This document shows positions 42,273 to 55,525 of a stretch of 64,000 bases of DNA, one piece after another. A model generated the notes under the pieces. The model was not told where the DNA came from. It made no database searches and saw only the letters and a list, made by a program, of their open reading frames with translations. Source of the DNA: Engraulis encrasicolus (lineage: Eukaryota > Chordata > Actinopteri > Clupeiformes > Engraulidae); contig NC_085880.1 of NCBI RefSeq assembly GCF_034702125.1, positions 16,937,028 to 17,001,027 of the forward strand, in the 5' to 3' direction. How positions within the stretch are numbered: the first letter of the stretch is position 1; every line of letters starts with the position of its first letter. Position numbers and translations under genes: made by a program.

Positions 42273-45200
42273 GATTTATTTTCTTACAGATATAACGTTT
42301 TTTTTTGTGATTTTATGTGTGAATAGAATATGGCTTCATCGAAAAAAATTGATACTCGTGATCCTAAATTCATGAACTCAAAGTTGCAAGTTGGGTCCTA
42401 AATATCACATAGGCTTTATGCAGCCATATTTGCGTATAGGTATCCTAGGTATCTTTGTGCTTCAGGGATATTCTGAACAAATCAAGTTGAATGATATACC
42501 AGGCTTAATTTACAATAACTTGTAACAATAAATGATGTTTCATTGCAACTTGGAGGGCATTTCCACCCTTTATCTAAAAAAAACCCTGAATTTTGCTGTC
42601 CATGGGCTAAAAGTGTGTTTATGACATAGTGTGTTTTAATCTGGTAACCAAATACGTAGCTCACCAGCTCCTCATCTTAATGCTGAATCCATGCATACCT
42701 CATATGTTAAATTTGGTTAAACTAATAAAAAGTTATAGCAGTTTATATATTTTAGAGCGCCCCCTGCAGGCCATTTTGTTATCTGTGTGTTTGACACTCG
42801 AACCCAAATTGTTCTATAGACCCTAAACTTCAACTTGGGAGTGAAAACCAAACTTTAACACAAATTTGAAATGACTGAGAAAAAATGCACATGCCTACGA
42901 CCCCACTATAATAGATGGTCACTGCTGTAACTCCTGGGTCCAGAATCATTGGCTGCTCAGTGCTACTCACAGGCAGAGGTGAATCTTGTCACCAGGCAAG
43001 CCAAGCCCCTATATAGTGAATAACAGCTCACACTTTACTATATATATAGTGGCAATTTTGTTTCAAATGTTCATTCCTTTGAATTTCCGCTTGGGGCCCC
43101 ACATTGCCCTAGAATCGCCTCTGCTCACAGGGGCCAGCTAGGAGCAATTCTACAAGGGGCCCGGGGTCAGCTCTGTGTTGCCACAGCCCGTTGGTCTCAC
43201 AGCTTGTTTTTGCTGCTCCATGTACCCACATTTTTAAGAAATTATTCAAATATAGGCCCTATGTTCCACAACTCCATGTTCCCACGTGTCCAAGTAAACT
43301 AAGAGAACATGTCTTATTCCCTGCCATGGGAGATAGGGCCTAAATTTGAATAAATTCGTAGAAATGTAGGAACATGGGCCAGCAGGTATAAGCCGTGGGA
43401 CCAATGGGCCTAAATATTAATGTTAAAAGTCTTAGTGATATGGGACCAATGGGCTGTGGGAACATAGACACGCTCCCAGGGGCCCTGGCCTACACTGGCC
43501 CTCCTCCTAGAACTAGCTATGTAGCCTACTGGTGAATAATTGAAATTGTTTGTTATTTTAAAAAGCCAGCTGGCCTGTTCCAATTGAGTACTTTACGTTT
43601 TTTCCTATTTGAAACACACAGTACAAACAGCATAAAGGGACATCCCTGTAATCATTGGCTGATCTCAGCAGAATGTAACACAAAAGCATGCACGGATAAA
43701 TACAAGCTGTTTAGATGTGACTGATGTCCATTCTGGTGTTTGCATACTGTACATTGGCTTTTAACGGCTACTCTGAATTCGGCAACTGTTGCAGGTGTCA
43801 TTGCACAGACTTTTATCTACAAACCTGTTTGAGAACAGGCAGCAATACATTTCTATTAGGCTACATGTAGTTTTCTTTGTTAAATACAATTTTAATAAAC
43901 ACCAACTATAAAATGATTAGCAATGTGTGTGTGTGTGTGTACACACATTTAGTACACAAGGTAGTGTAGTATGTCTATGAATATGAATGTGTGACCTACC
44001 TGCTCGAGCTGAGAGATGCTGTGCCATGTAAAACAGGATGCCCTCTTGTGCCAGCGTCTGGAACTGCAACTGAAGGTGCGTTTTGTGCCTCACACTGACG
44101 GGAGTGAATGACATCCAGGAGGAGAGGTTACCGCTGAAGTAGGGATCACTGATGCTCAAAGCTGTAACATCACAAAAGCAAAACGATACATTTTTCACTC
44201 ACCAGACATCAAATCTCTGTCTTATTCTATGTGTAAGGAACCTACACATATGGCATTTTCTCATAACCAATGGATTATTACTGTACATAAACCAACAATC
44301 AAGTATAAAGACAAAGGCAAATTGAAATGACAAAAACATTGCAATGGGTATGGATATATCCATGGACTGTGGAGTAGATAGAGAAGATTTGAGATCCACT
44401 TCAGTTTTATAAATGCCATTAACAGCAGAACTGGGAGTGGAGAGAACACTGGGAAATAGAGAGAGAGAAATGCTTAGAATGTGGTAAAAGGCTTTTTCTT
44501 GGTGTAATTGGCCATGAAAACACCCATATGCTCACTCTCACTCTCACTCTCACGCTCTCTCCCTCCCTCTTTCTCTCTTTATGCTGACTCTGTGGGGCAG
44601 GGTTTAGCGTCTTGCTGACACCAGGCGACTGAAGCAAGGGACACATGGGGGAGGAAGAGCCAGAGCGACTTGAGGGAGGGGAGGGGATGGGAGGCGATGG
44701 AAGCGCCCGGCGGAGAGCCAAGCCCAGAGCTCTGATCCCCAGCTCCGCTCTTCAGTTCCCCCAGGCCCCCTGGAGATGTAAGCCCTGCTCTTAGACACTC
44801 CAATCTTTTAGTGTCCAGAGTAAAAAGGAAGACCAGGGGTAAAAAAAAAAAGATTCAATTCTAAGGTTCTCTTGTGCCCTCTAAGGGTCTTAAAGAGTGT
44901 TTAAAAGACATCCAGTGCAGAGAAAGGTCAGCGCCCATATCCACAATGTATTTCTATCTAAATCCACCCACTGGAGCACTCAATGCGTTGGAGAGGAAGA
45001 ACGCTGACGGTGACGGAAAGCTTGCCATGGCAGATACTGTACACTTACTACACACTCGGAATGCTGAACACTACATTTTCTTGACCAAAAGATGTTCCCA
45101 TCCAGGAACTCTCTAATTGCACTTTTTTATAGTTAATTACTGTTGTGTTTCCAAGCTCTGCGCCGATGTTTTCTAACTATCTGCCTGGGATATAGTTCTC

Positions 45201-48200
45201 TGCACTGTGTTGTTTCTGCATCACAGAAGAAACATTTTGTGAATACAAATGAGGGGGGGGGGAAATCCCACCTCAGGTTTTTAAAGGCAGATTTCAGAAT
45301 GGAAGTAGCTTAGTGGTGGGAGACTTGAGAAATAATATAGCTCCCAACTCCTCACTCTGCCCTGAACAAGAGCTGTAGTGAGACAGAACGGGTCCTTTCT
45401 AATATCCTAACTCCCGCCCTCCCTTGTTCCCTTGCCTGCTTGTGGCCTTGTGATGACATCACTGACGACATAAGTGTATTTCAATGTCTCGCAAAAGGGC
45501 AATTTTAATATAATTTTCTCATTTGCAATCGTTGGGATGGTGAATGAAGAATAGTCGCCCTAAAGTTGTTGTGGCTAGGCTGACAGCAGGGAAACTTTAT
45601 TGTTTCCTCCACCGATGCTGGGCGTCAGCAAAACGCAAGGCCACAATCACAGGCTCGAGGATGGAATGCATAATGGAAAGAACCCTTCACCTCCTCCACA
45701 ACATTACTCCCAATGACAAGAGCAACAGCAAGACAGTAAACCTCCACCATGATATTACTCCCACTTCCACAACAAGGTAGTAGGCCTGAACCACGACCAG
45801 TAATATTAAGTACTGGACTGGAGGAGTGGAGTAGAAGTGCATGTACTAAATCAAGAAACTAGCTTAGAGTAGAAGTAGAAGTGCTCTTCTAAAATATACT
45901 GAAGTCAAGTGGAAGTACAAAAGTTGTCAAAATGTCTTGTACTTAAGTATTGCAAGTAGACATGTTTTAGAAATACTGCTCTAGTACTGAAAGTAAGTAC
46001 AGAAAGTTCAAATTGAACTATTTGAAAACTGCTACTGAAGTTCTGAAAACAAAAGTACAAAAGTCCCTGCTGTGCAACTGTAAACAAGTGAACCACTCAA
46101 TGATACAGTAAGTAAGAACCACTGCCTTCAGGTTAACTTACTCCTGCTTTACTGTTCATAAACTACTTACTGTTCAGTATATAAAAATGTATGAAACCAT
46201 AAAGTATAAAAGTAGTAAAGTATTAAATATGTAGTGAAGTTAAAGTGGAATTAAGAGGAAAAAATAACACTCCAATAAAGTACAGGTACTGCATTTTAGT
46301 ACATCAGTAGAGTACATGAGCATTTCTACTTGGCTACTATGCTCCCACTGCCACAGTAAAACAGTAGGCCTCCACCTCTGCACTTCACTCCCACTACTTG
46401 TCTGTTTCAGCCTCTCAGCCAGTGGCGTTTTCTGGTCTTTAAAACAGGGGACACACTGAACCTGAATGCCATAACCTATGAGATTTATTTATTTATTTGT
46501 TTTTAAACGAAAACGCCCTGAATGGTGAATTTTGAGCTCTTCAGACAACCTCCTTGATAGTCTCAGTCATTTTAGCATGCTGTGTTCATTGCATCCTCCA
46601 CTAACTCCACCACTTGAATATAAAATAAGATCCAAATGTTTGCGCTGTAATAGGATACCACTTACAGAAACAGTTCAGCATACTGCCAAAGCTTACTTTT
46701 CAATTAAGTCAAGACAAGTGTGTGTGTGTTTTTTTTTTTCGCCTCCCAAGAACACATTTCAAATTATTTGAATTGGCAGAGGGGAAGTTGTCCCTCCAGT
46801 CCATTGTGTCTTGTGATAGTCTGGCTAAGTAAGAAGCAAGGGTGGCCGGATGTGATGTGGTGTCCTGTTCTGCCGCAGCTGAGGCAGAGAGGCTCAGTAA
46901 CAGCTGGGTGGGTATAATCCACTCCCCATCCCACAGGTTTACCTCTCTCGCCTCTTGGAGGAAGAAGAAAAAGACAACTTTAGCTAGCTGTTGGCGAAAT
47001 GACAATACAGCCAATTCTTTCTGCAGTCACAATGATTAAGTACAAGGGAAGGAGAAAGGAAGAGAAGGAGAAGGGAAGAAGAGGATGGACGGCCCTACCA
47101 TCGCCTAATGGTAGGGCACTGGTCCACTACGCCGGCGTCCCGGGTCCCAGTCCTGCATTTGCCGATCCTTACCTGACTCTCTCTCCCCACTCATTTCCTG
47201 TCTCTCTTTCACTGACCTATATCTGATACATTTATCTGGTAGGCCTACAGCTTGATAGCGCGACTCGGCAACCATTTTTGCTTTTCGAATAGGCACGACA
47301 CAGCTCAATCGTTAACCAAAAAGTGGTGGCCGAGTCACGCTGTGTCGAGCTGTAGGCCTACCAGATAAGCGGCAGTGGAAAAGAGGCAATGGTGACTTTT
47401 GACTGACCTTGTTGGCAGAACTGGCCGGCCGTGCCAAGCGGACACAGACAGGTGTATCCTTTGGGGAGTGGCACGCAGGTGGAACCTTTCGCGCACAGGG
47501 GCGGGGGACTGTGTTCAGCGTCGCACACAGAGACCCTCTCGGAACACAAGGCTCCTTTCCATCCGAACAGACACTGGCAGCTGAGAAGAGGAAGACCATA
47601 CATGCATGTCAGCATCTATAGACCTACACAGGGGAACATTCTAGAACAGTGGTTCTCAACCTTTTTTGAATAAACGCCCCGTAGACCTCATCATAAGCCT
47701 CCCAATGCCCCCTTAACCTCATCATTAGCCTGCCAACACCCCCCTTAGCATTAAAAAGTAAAAAGGACAAATGCCTCCCAATGGCAACTAAGCACCACCA
47801 CCACGCCCCCTGGAGGGCTTTAGTTGAGCCATTGAGAAACGCTTTAGAAGTGGCAGCTTCATATATCAAGCATTACAATTAATCATATTCACATGATTAT
47901 AACCACATAGGGCTGAAGAGAAGTAGAGTGTATCTTTGACAAAACAGCTCTAAATTTGTTCCTGCAGATACATAGCCTACTTTATGCATTTAATGGCTAA
48001 AATAGGGGAGTAATAAGTGTAGCAGGACAGCACGTCAGTGAGTTGAGTTCTAATACCCCCGTTAGCACATGAATACCCTCTGGATATGGCAGAGTCAAAG
48101 CTAGGAGGGTTGCAACAGGGTGCAAGTCTTCTCGCACCATAACTTTGGACACCCATCTGCGTCGATGAGGTGGGTTAGTGGATCACAGGGCGCAACAACC

Positions 48201-51200
48201 ACGACATCAGCAACAGATTCACGGGGTCTTGTGGCCAGCCAACACGGCAGATTTTCTGTAAGCACTTCTCCCCTTAGTACATGAAGCTGCTGACAAGGGC
48301 AGCTTTTAATGAGTACATGCTATCTGGTAATTGCTCGAGCTGTGGAGGGAAACGCTAGTTATCTCATCTTATGTGGGCAGGATTGCATAACGGCGGAAAA
48401 CGAGTACATTTCTCTGAATTAAAATATGCGCCAAAGAATGTACCGTACTAATGTGCTTACCTTCACGTCCATTTTGTTTCTTTTTACCTTTGCATTAAGG
48501 CACCTGGCCACCCACTCTTTTATGTTACATGAAGTGACAACTTACTTCAATATAGTGTATTTGTGTAATGCCCACAGAAATGTGATAATATAAACATGTA
48601 ACACACGGAAATGCAGTTGATACTACTTGCATATTCAACTTCAGCTTCTCCCTCAGGACACTCATCACGCACGCACGCACGCAAGCACGCACGTTACACG
48701 CACACGGCACACCTTCACTTCAGCTAATTAGACTAGTGAGACAGGATGCTGTAAGCTGACCTGAACTCTCTCAATCAGCCTTGCTGTCCAGACGGCCCAG
48801 CCCAGCCCAGCCCAGCCTAGTCCAGTCTGATGCCTGATGCCGAGCCTGATGCCTCTGAGCAGTGGCGGAACAATCACACACAGGGCCCCAGGGCAAGACA
48901 ATGATAGGGGCCCTCATATGGCCTGACAAGGTCGCAATAGGGACCCCACCGCCAATACAGGAGGGCCCTGGGGCAAATGCCCTGCTTGCCCCCCCTATAG
49001 CTCCGCCTGATGCCACTGAGATTGATGTGGCAGCCACCCCCACATGTCATTTTGTCACCACATTAAGCACAGTCTATCCCCACCGCTTTCGCCTGCAGCT
49101 CGCTACGCTACAACACAATAACTTTGATTGGTTGCGGTGGGAGTGAAGCCGGGTAGGAGAGAGAGGGGAAGGGATTCCGCTAAGCCTTTCCCGTTAAGCC
49201 TCCGGTTGCTTTCATACGACTAGATAGCGACATGTCTTGGGATGTTTGTGTACCTCTCTTGTTTATTACAAAATGAAAATCAGAAGAAAAAGAACTGGAT
49301 ATAACACAGGAGTCCCGTAAGAGTAATATCAGCTTGGTCTTCATGGCACTGAAGGTAGAGAAATATTAAAGTTAACACTGCAGTGCTGAGAGAGCCCATG
49401 AGGTGTATAACGCAGTTGAAATAGACATCTTCACTAATTACCTATGAGAAGCCCTGTACCTCAAGGTGAAAAAAAAACCCCTACTTTGATTCCAGTGTCA
49501 AACAAAAGGCTGCTTTTCCTTCGCTCCTGGCGCTGCACCTGACAACGGAGTACTTCTGTTGAATGTGAAAAGACAGGATAGTCCAACATCTAAAGACTAG
49601 TGTCGAGTTAATAATAAGAACAACTATACAGGGATACTACATTACATGTTTCACACACATCGCAATAAAGCTCAACACAGACCAAACAGCTGTGCATTTA
49701 AATTCCTGTTCGCGGGTGACAGACAGCACATGGTGCTGAAATGAGGCGCTTGCTACTATACTGTAAGCTAATACACTCTAGAGGGTGCTAAAGCTAATGT
49801 AATGAGGATAGGTACCACCTGCTGAAATGCAAATGTAAGTGACTGCTCCACTCCTCTCAGCCATGCCTGCTAACACGCATGCACGCAAGCACATACACAC
49901 ACACAGCCCGACCCTTGTGGGACCCTTCCATTCACATTACATTACATTACATTACACTTAGCTGACGCTTTTTTAAAGTCCAAAATGACTCACAATTAAT
50001 ATTAGGTACAGGGTATTAGTTACAGGCCCTGGAGCAATGTGGGGTTAGGTGCCTTGCTCAAGGGCACTTTCGCCATGGTGCTGGTAAGGGTGGGATTTGA
50101 ACCTGCATCTCTCTGATTTAAAGACCAGTACTCTAGCCATTGAGCCATGGCTACCCACATTAACCCTACCAATAGCTAAAGAATGCTGAACTGTGCCCAA
50201 ACCAAAACAATCCCTAACCCTAACCTGTCAGTGAGGAAATGTTTTTACACTTTTACTTATACCTGTAACAACAAAACTACCCAAACAAAAGGGGTGAAAA
50301 CATGTGGGGTCCAGGATTAAGGCCCCACATGGAGTGAGGTCCCCAGCATGTGAGTATGTTTAAGAGCTTGCTTCTTATTATTTGTCTCAGGTGCTCTAGA
50401 ATCAACTCTCCTTGCTTCTCATATTGGTTAATTCCAAATTTGGCACCTTTTGAAAGTCCTCTGTTTTGTTCCCAACCCTTGGCTGCTCGCTTCTTCATAA
50501 TCCACCACCTCCCCTGCTCGCCCTTGTTGTGTATGACATGGCATGGGCTACTCCTCGGCATTTTGCCTGCTCTGTTTAAGGGGGAATTGTTTGCTGTCCT
50601 AATCTTAAATTGGGTGAGTATGCACTATGCTGCCGCTGTCCCCTGAATGTCTGCTTTCTTTGGTGCTCATGGAAAACCAGGGGACTGGGGTACTTCTCTG
50701 ACCACTACACTAAAGAGCTAGGCTCGTTGGTATGACCGTAAGAGCGCACACACAACCAGAGTGATGGCCACTCCATCACACCACATTAAAACATGTTCTG
50801 TGTCACCTGAGACAATGAACTCCAACTTTTAGTCCTTTGGATAACAATAATCCCTAGGGTTACATGAATGTTTCACTCCCTAGGACAGTGGAAGGCAATT
50901 AGCGGCCCGGGGCCCAAAACTGGCTCGCCATGAATTATATCTGGCCCGTGGAGTGATGTTATTTATTATTTGAAAGATTATTTTACTATACTTTTGAAAC
51001 CTCATGTTTTAATTCTTAGATGCACTCTCTGCGAAGTCAGCATTCTGGCATACAGAAAGCCTGTCTGACGTTGTTAAATACATTGGTAACACTTTATAAT
51101 AATGTATTTGTATAGGGTTAAATAACTTTGCTTTTTAATATAATAGAAGAAAAAAAAGTTTTTTCCACAGTATAAAACATGGCCATGGTCCACGATGCCA

Positions 51201-54200
51201 TTGTCATAAAAAACGTAATTGCCGATCCTGGCCCTTGAATATCATGGATGTTGTAGTTTCATCTTTTGTACAGCTCCTTTACATTGTTTTTCTATTGTAC
51301 AGCTTTCCTATTCCATATAAAGCATATGCAGAGTGCTCCATCTGCCTGTGCGTCACGACTCAAACTGATGAGGCAATGTGCTCAGCAGCAAATAATCAAA
51401 TGTAACACACAAACTGTAACACGTCCAGTGTGCTCCATGCCAGTGTGACTTACTGTGCACTGCTCGGATGGTAGATGGCTGATAAAAAATACATAAAATA
51501 AAACCCTGCTCTACTCTAAAAGATTAGCCTTTCATCTCGAGCAGTCGCATATGATGGAATATCCTGGAACAGTAGCAGGAGTGCTGTGTAATTACTGCAT
51601 TCCACTGGCCTTGTTGCCAGTGTTGCCAGATGGGGTGGTTATCAGCCCAATTGGGCTACTTGGCATGGCCGTCTGCGGGTAAAAATGGGAAAAATTGGCC
51701 ATTTGGCGTTTTTTTCTGCAGTTTTGTGCCCATTGAAATCAATGCAATTTGTTGAAATAGGGTGGAATTTAGCGCATTTTGGCGTTTTTTGATAACCTTT
51801 TGGGCGGGATTTGGTCAGACACATCTGGCAACACTGCTTGTTGAGCTCACTCCTTATACCTTATTTGCACCGGTGCGTCTTTATGCTGCACTCACTGCTT
51901 TGCTTTTCAAGCTGTAGGTAATTGGACATGCAGCTGCATACAAGCAATACATCGTCTCTATTGGTGTGTTTATTCCCGTCATTAGAGCTATTAGCTATTT
52001 GCTCCTCTATTCAGTCCTGTGTCTTCTCTTTACCCTTCAGCCTATAGCAGCATTGCATTACATTGTATTATTATTTATATTTGCATTGCAATCAGTAGAT
52101 ACAGCACCTGCTGGGACCATGAAGTATGTAATGCTCACTGAGGCACAGGTGCAGTATTAGTCATGTATGCGCAGGGCCGCTGTAGCCAGGCCGCGCCCTC
52201 CTAGTGACGCAACACCTTCGGCGTTGCAACTAGTACAGTTCAAGAGCAATGCAAGTACTTTCTGAGTTCCCGCAAATACGGAATATCGGGAAGCATCAAC
52301 CATCAGCAAATGAGGGAAGGAAGGTCAACCATTACGTTTGGGAAATGTTAACCCTTTGAGGAGTAGAACTCTATCATCACGAATATGTGATTGGAATTTT
52401 GCCCAAATTTTGAGTTTTCATATAAGGACTTTGCAAGATTTTTAACACAGACGTCCATGGGAGCAGTAGGGTGTTCAAATAAAATTCTAGAAGAACCTGT
52501 GGAAAGTCCTTACACCTCAAAGGGTTAATTGTTATGCTCTTGGTCAGACTAAGTCTCGAAGAGATTTGAACGTCGATGATAATCAGGCTAGGGCCGCTGG
52601 CAGCTTTGGCCGAACCCAGGACAAAGTCGTCTAAAAGGGCCCCCCTGTCCAATACGTAAGGGATAATTGACGACACGGTGTGCGTATAACAGGAAAAATA
52701 ATGCACACCTAGGTGGTGATGCGGCCACGACGCGAAGCGGAGTGGCCGTTACACCTCGGTGTGCATTATTTTTCCTGTTATACGCACACCGTGAAGTCAA
52801 TTATCCCACTTTTACCACGGTTGCCACACTGTCTGAAAGTTATTTTAGGCATTATTTCAATGCTTTAATGGCTAAAACAAAGTTTTCTGCTATGGCCAAG
52901 ACACCGTCGTTAGTTCTATCGCATTCGGTTGTCAAGTCAAGAGCCAGTCGTTAAGTCTATCGCATTTGGTTGTCAAGTCAGTCGCCCCAATGTTCTACAC
53001 GTCCGATATAGGCACGTCTGACTTGACCACTAGATTATGCTGAAGTTGGCATGATGATTCCTACAGATTTAAAAAAAATACCCTGTGCATCTTGCCAAAA
53101 TTCTAAATGCCTCGCCTCGCCATTAACTTCATTAAAACAGACACCTTGTCAGTCTGCTCTCCTCCCATGGGAAACTTTTCACTGCGCTTCCTTAGTTATT
53201 GATCCGAAAATATCCCCAACTCTTCATATAAAACAGGCTACTGTCTGAATTGATAAACGCTACACCGCGCCACTCTCCTCTTGTGGGGAAGAAATGCACA
53301 GTGAAATGGGCAATATTTTTTAATTTATTTTTTTAAGTCCTAATTTTGCACGGGGAATCTCCAGACACTTATGCCTCTTTTCCACTGCCGATTTCCTGGT
53401 AGGCCTATAGCTCGACAAAGTGCGACGCGTCCGCCAGTTTTTGCCTTTCGAATAGGCACAACACAGCTCAATCGTAAAGCAAAAAGTGGCGACCGAGCCG
53501 TGCTGAGTTGAGCAGTAGGCCTACCAGAAAACCAGCAGTGGAAAAGAGGCATTAGAGTAATATGGAATGGCGTATAATGCAGGTGCTGCAGTGATATGAA
53601 ATGGTGTGCAGTTTACTCACTAGACATTAAAGTATTATTTAATGGCTTAAGCCTTATACAGTATGTAGCAGACTCACTAGGTGCTGGATTGACATGAAAT
53701 GGTGTATAGTTTCCCATGGGAAACTATGTCCTCCGTCACGAGACTTGGCTCCGCACTACGTCTGGCAACTGTTTTCTGTGGGGCGATGTTGACCAGTAGG
53801 ATTTGGCCGGTGTTATGAAAAACAGTCCTACATTGTAATTTTATCCTACGGTAGGATGTTCTGTCAGACATGTCTGTTAAACGGTCCTACATCGCCAAAG
53901 ATAGACGTCAGACATGTTTGTTCAACAACTTATCCTGATTTCTCCGAAAATTTCCTTACCACTTCCTGCAATCGCGTCATATCAAACAACCTCCAGAACA
54001 TGAATACGAAATGAAATGGTACTATTATGGAATGGTCAGGACCAGGCTAGCCACTGCCACCGGTGTGTGAATGAGAGTGTGAATGGGTGAATGTGAGGCA
54101 TGGAATGTAAAGCGCTTTGAGTGCTTGAAGAAGTGGAAAGGCAAAGTCCTCAGTAGAAGCTATAGAGCAGTGGTTCCCAACCTTTTTTTTCAGGGACCCA

Positions 54201-55493
54201 TATTTTTACCATTGTAAGCTATGGTGACCCAATCACGCGAGCGGCCGCACGAGAGGGAGTCACATGATACTTATTAATTATCATTTTATTCCTGAATTTG
54301 TCTTCTGTCAAATATAGAACAACTGTTTAATGTATCACTTACATTGTGTTGCCTCTATGCATATATTAGTTTAAATGCTTTGTCATTTATTCAACATGGG
54401 CTATATACGTATGGTATCAAAATTAAAGCCCCTTAAACTCAAGAGGGCTCTGTGACTCCCACTGTGGATCTTTGGTTGGGTCCCGACCCATAGGTTGTGA
54501 ATCACTGCTATAGAGTATAATGAAATGGCATACAGTACAATCACTAAGCACTGGAGTATAATGAAATGCCCATATGCAGTATACCCAACAGACGCTGAGT
54601 ATAATGAAATTCCACATACGGTATGTAGTATACCTAAAAGACGCTAGAGTATAATGAAATGGCACATATATAGTATACCCAACAGACGCTGAGTATAATG
54701 AAATTCCATATGGAGTATACCCAATAGATGCCACAGTATAATGAAATGCCACATATGTAGTATACCCAATAGACGCTATAGAGCAGGGATGGGCAACTTC
54801 CATGATAAGGAGGGACACATTTTTTCATCAGCACCATCGGGGGGTGCCACATGTCCAGAGATCTGAGAGAGAGAGAGAGTCACAGGCTTCGATGTGCCGT
54901 TGATTGCTTACTGACTGCCGATGTTAGTAGGAGTAGGAGTGTTCTCTGTTGGACAACAACAGTATAATTATTACAGATTGATTTAAAAAAAAAAATGTTT
55001 ATATTATATTATTGTCATTATGTTTCTTTAACATTTTATCTACGGGCCACACTGAATGAGGAGGCGGGCTGCATGTGGCCCCCGGGCCTCCAGTTGCCCA
55101 TCCCTGCTATAGAGTATGAAATGGCACATATGTAGTATACCCAATAGACACTATAGAGTATAATGAAATGACGAATAGTATACTCTCTAGACGCTGGACC
55201 CGGCGTCCACGCAGGTGGCCCCGTTGTGGCAGTGCACCAGCGTGCAGGGGTTGACGCCGCATTGGCCCACGCTGCGGCCACTGATGGGATGGCCCTCCGG
55301 CTGGCCCGGAGCCCTGAAGCGCCCATCTCGCCGCGTCCGAAATTGCAAATCAAATATGCAACCTTTACGGGAATAGAGAGGGAGGAGAAAGAGAGAGAGA
55401 GAGAGAGAGAGAGCGGTGGTGGGAGGAGAGAGAAGAAGAAGAAGAAGAAGAAGAAGAAGAAGAAGAAGAAGAAGAAGAAGAAGAAGAAGAAGG

Positions 55494-55525
<32 letters not shown>

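Larger units (their letters stand above)
39930..42907. mobile_element. long-inverted-repeat (foldback) element in the last eys intron
   Basis: The left arm (39930 to about 40495) returns inverted at about 42337-42907 over roughly 560 bp, e.g. AAGTTTGGTTTTCACTTCC and its complement, and GACCCAACTTGCAACTTTGA and its complement. The direct repeat ATAAT lies at 39925-39929 and 42908-42912. The central 1.8 kb has no transposase frame but carries a SINE, (CA)n and (ATT)n tracts. Confidence 0.85.
53560..55190. repeat. eys intronic minisatellite (about 43-48 bp units), interrupted by two hAT MITEs
   Basis: Unit pattern on the plus strand: GAGTATAATGAAATGGCAYA, (T)AGTATACCCA, AYAGACGCT. Regular copies run from about 54513 to 54783 and resume at 55107-55190; degenerate ones (TGAAATGGTGTGCAGTTTAC, CACTAGGTGCTGG) begin near 53566. 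The last unit runs into the eys exon end (TAGACGCTGGACCC). Confidence 0.85.

Noticed and set aside
50208..50226. Interstitial telomere repeat (CCCTAACCCTAACC)
   Set aside because: Only two units; chance is enough.
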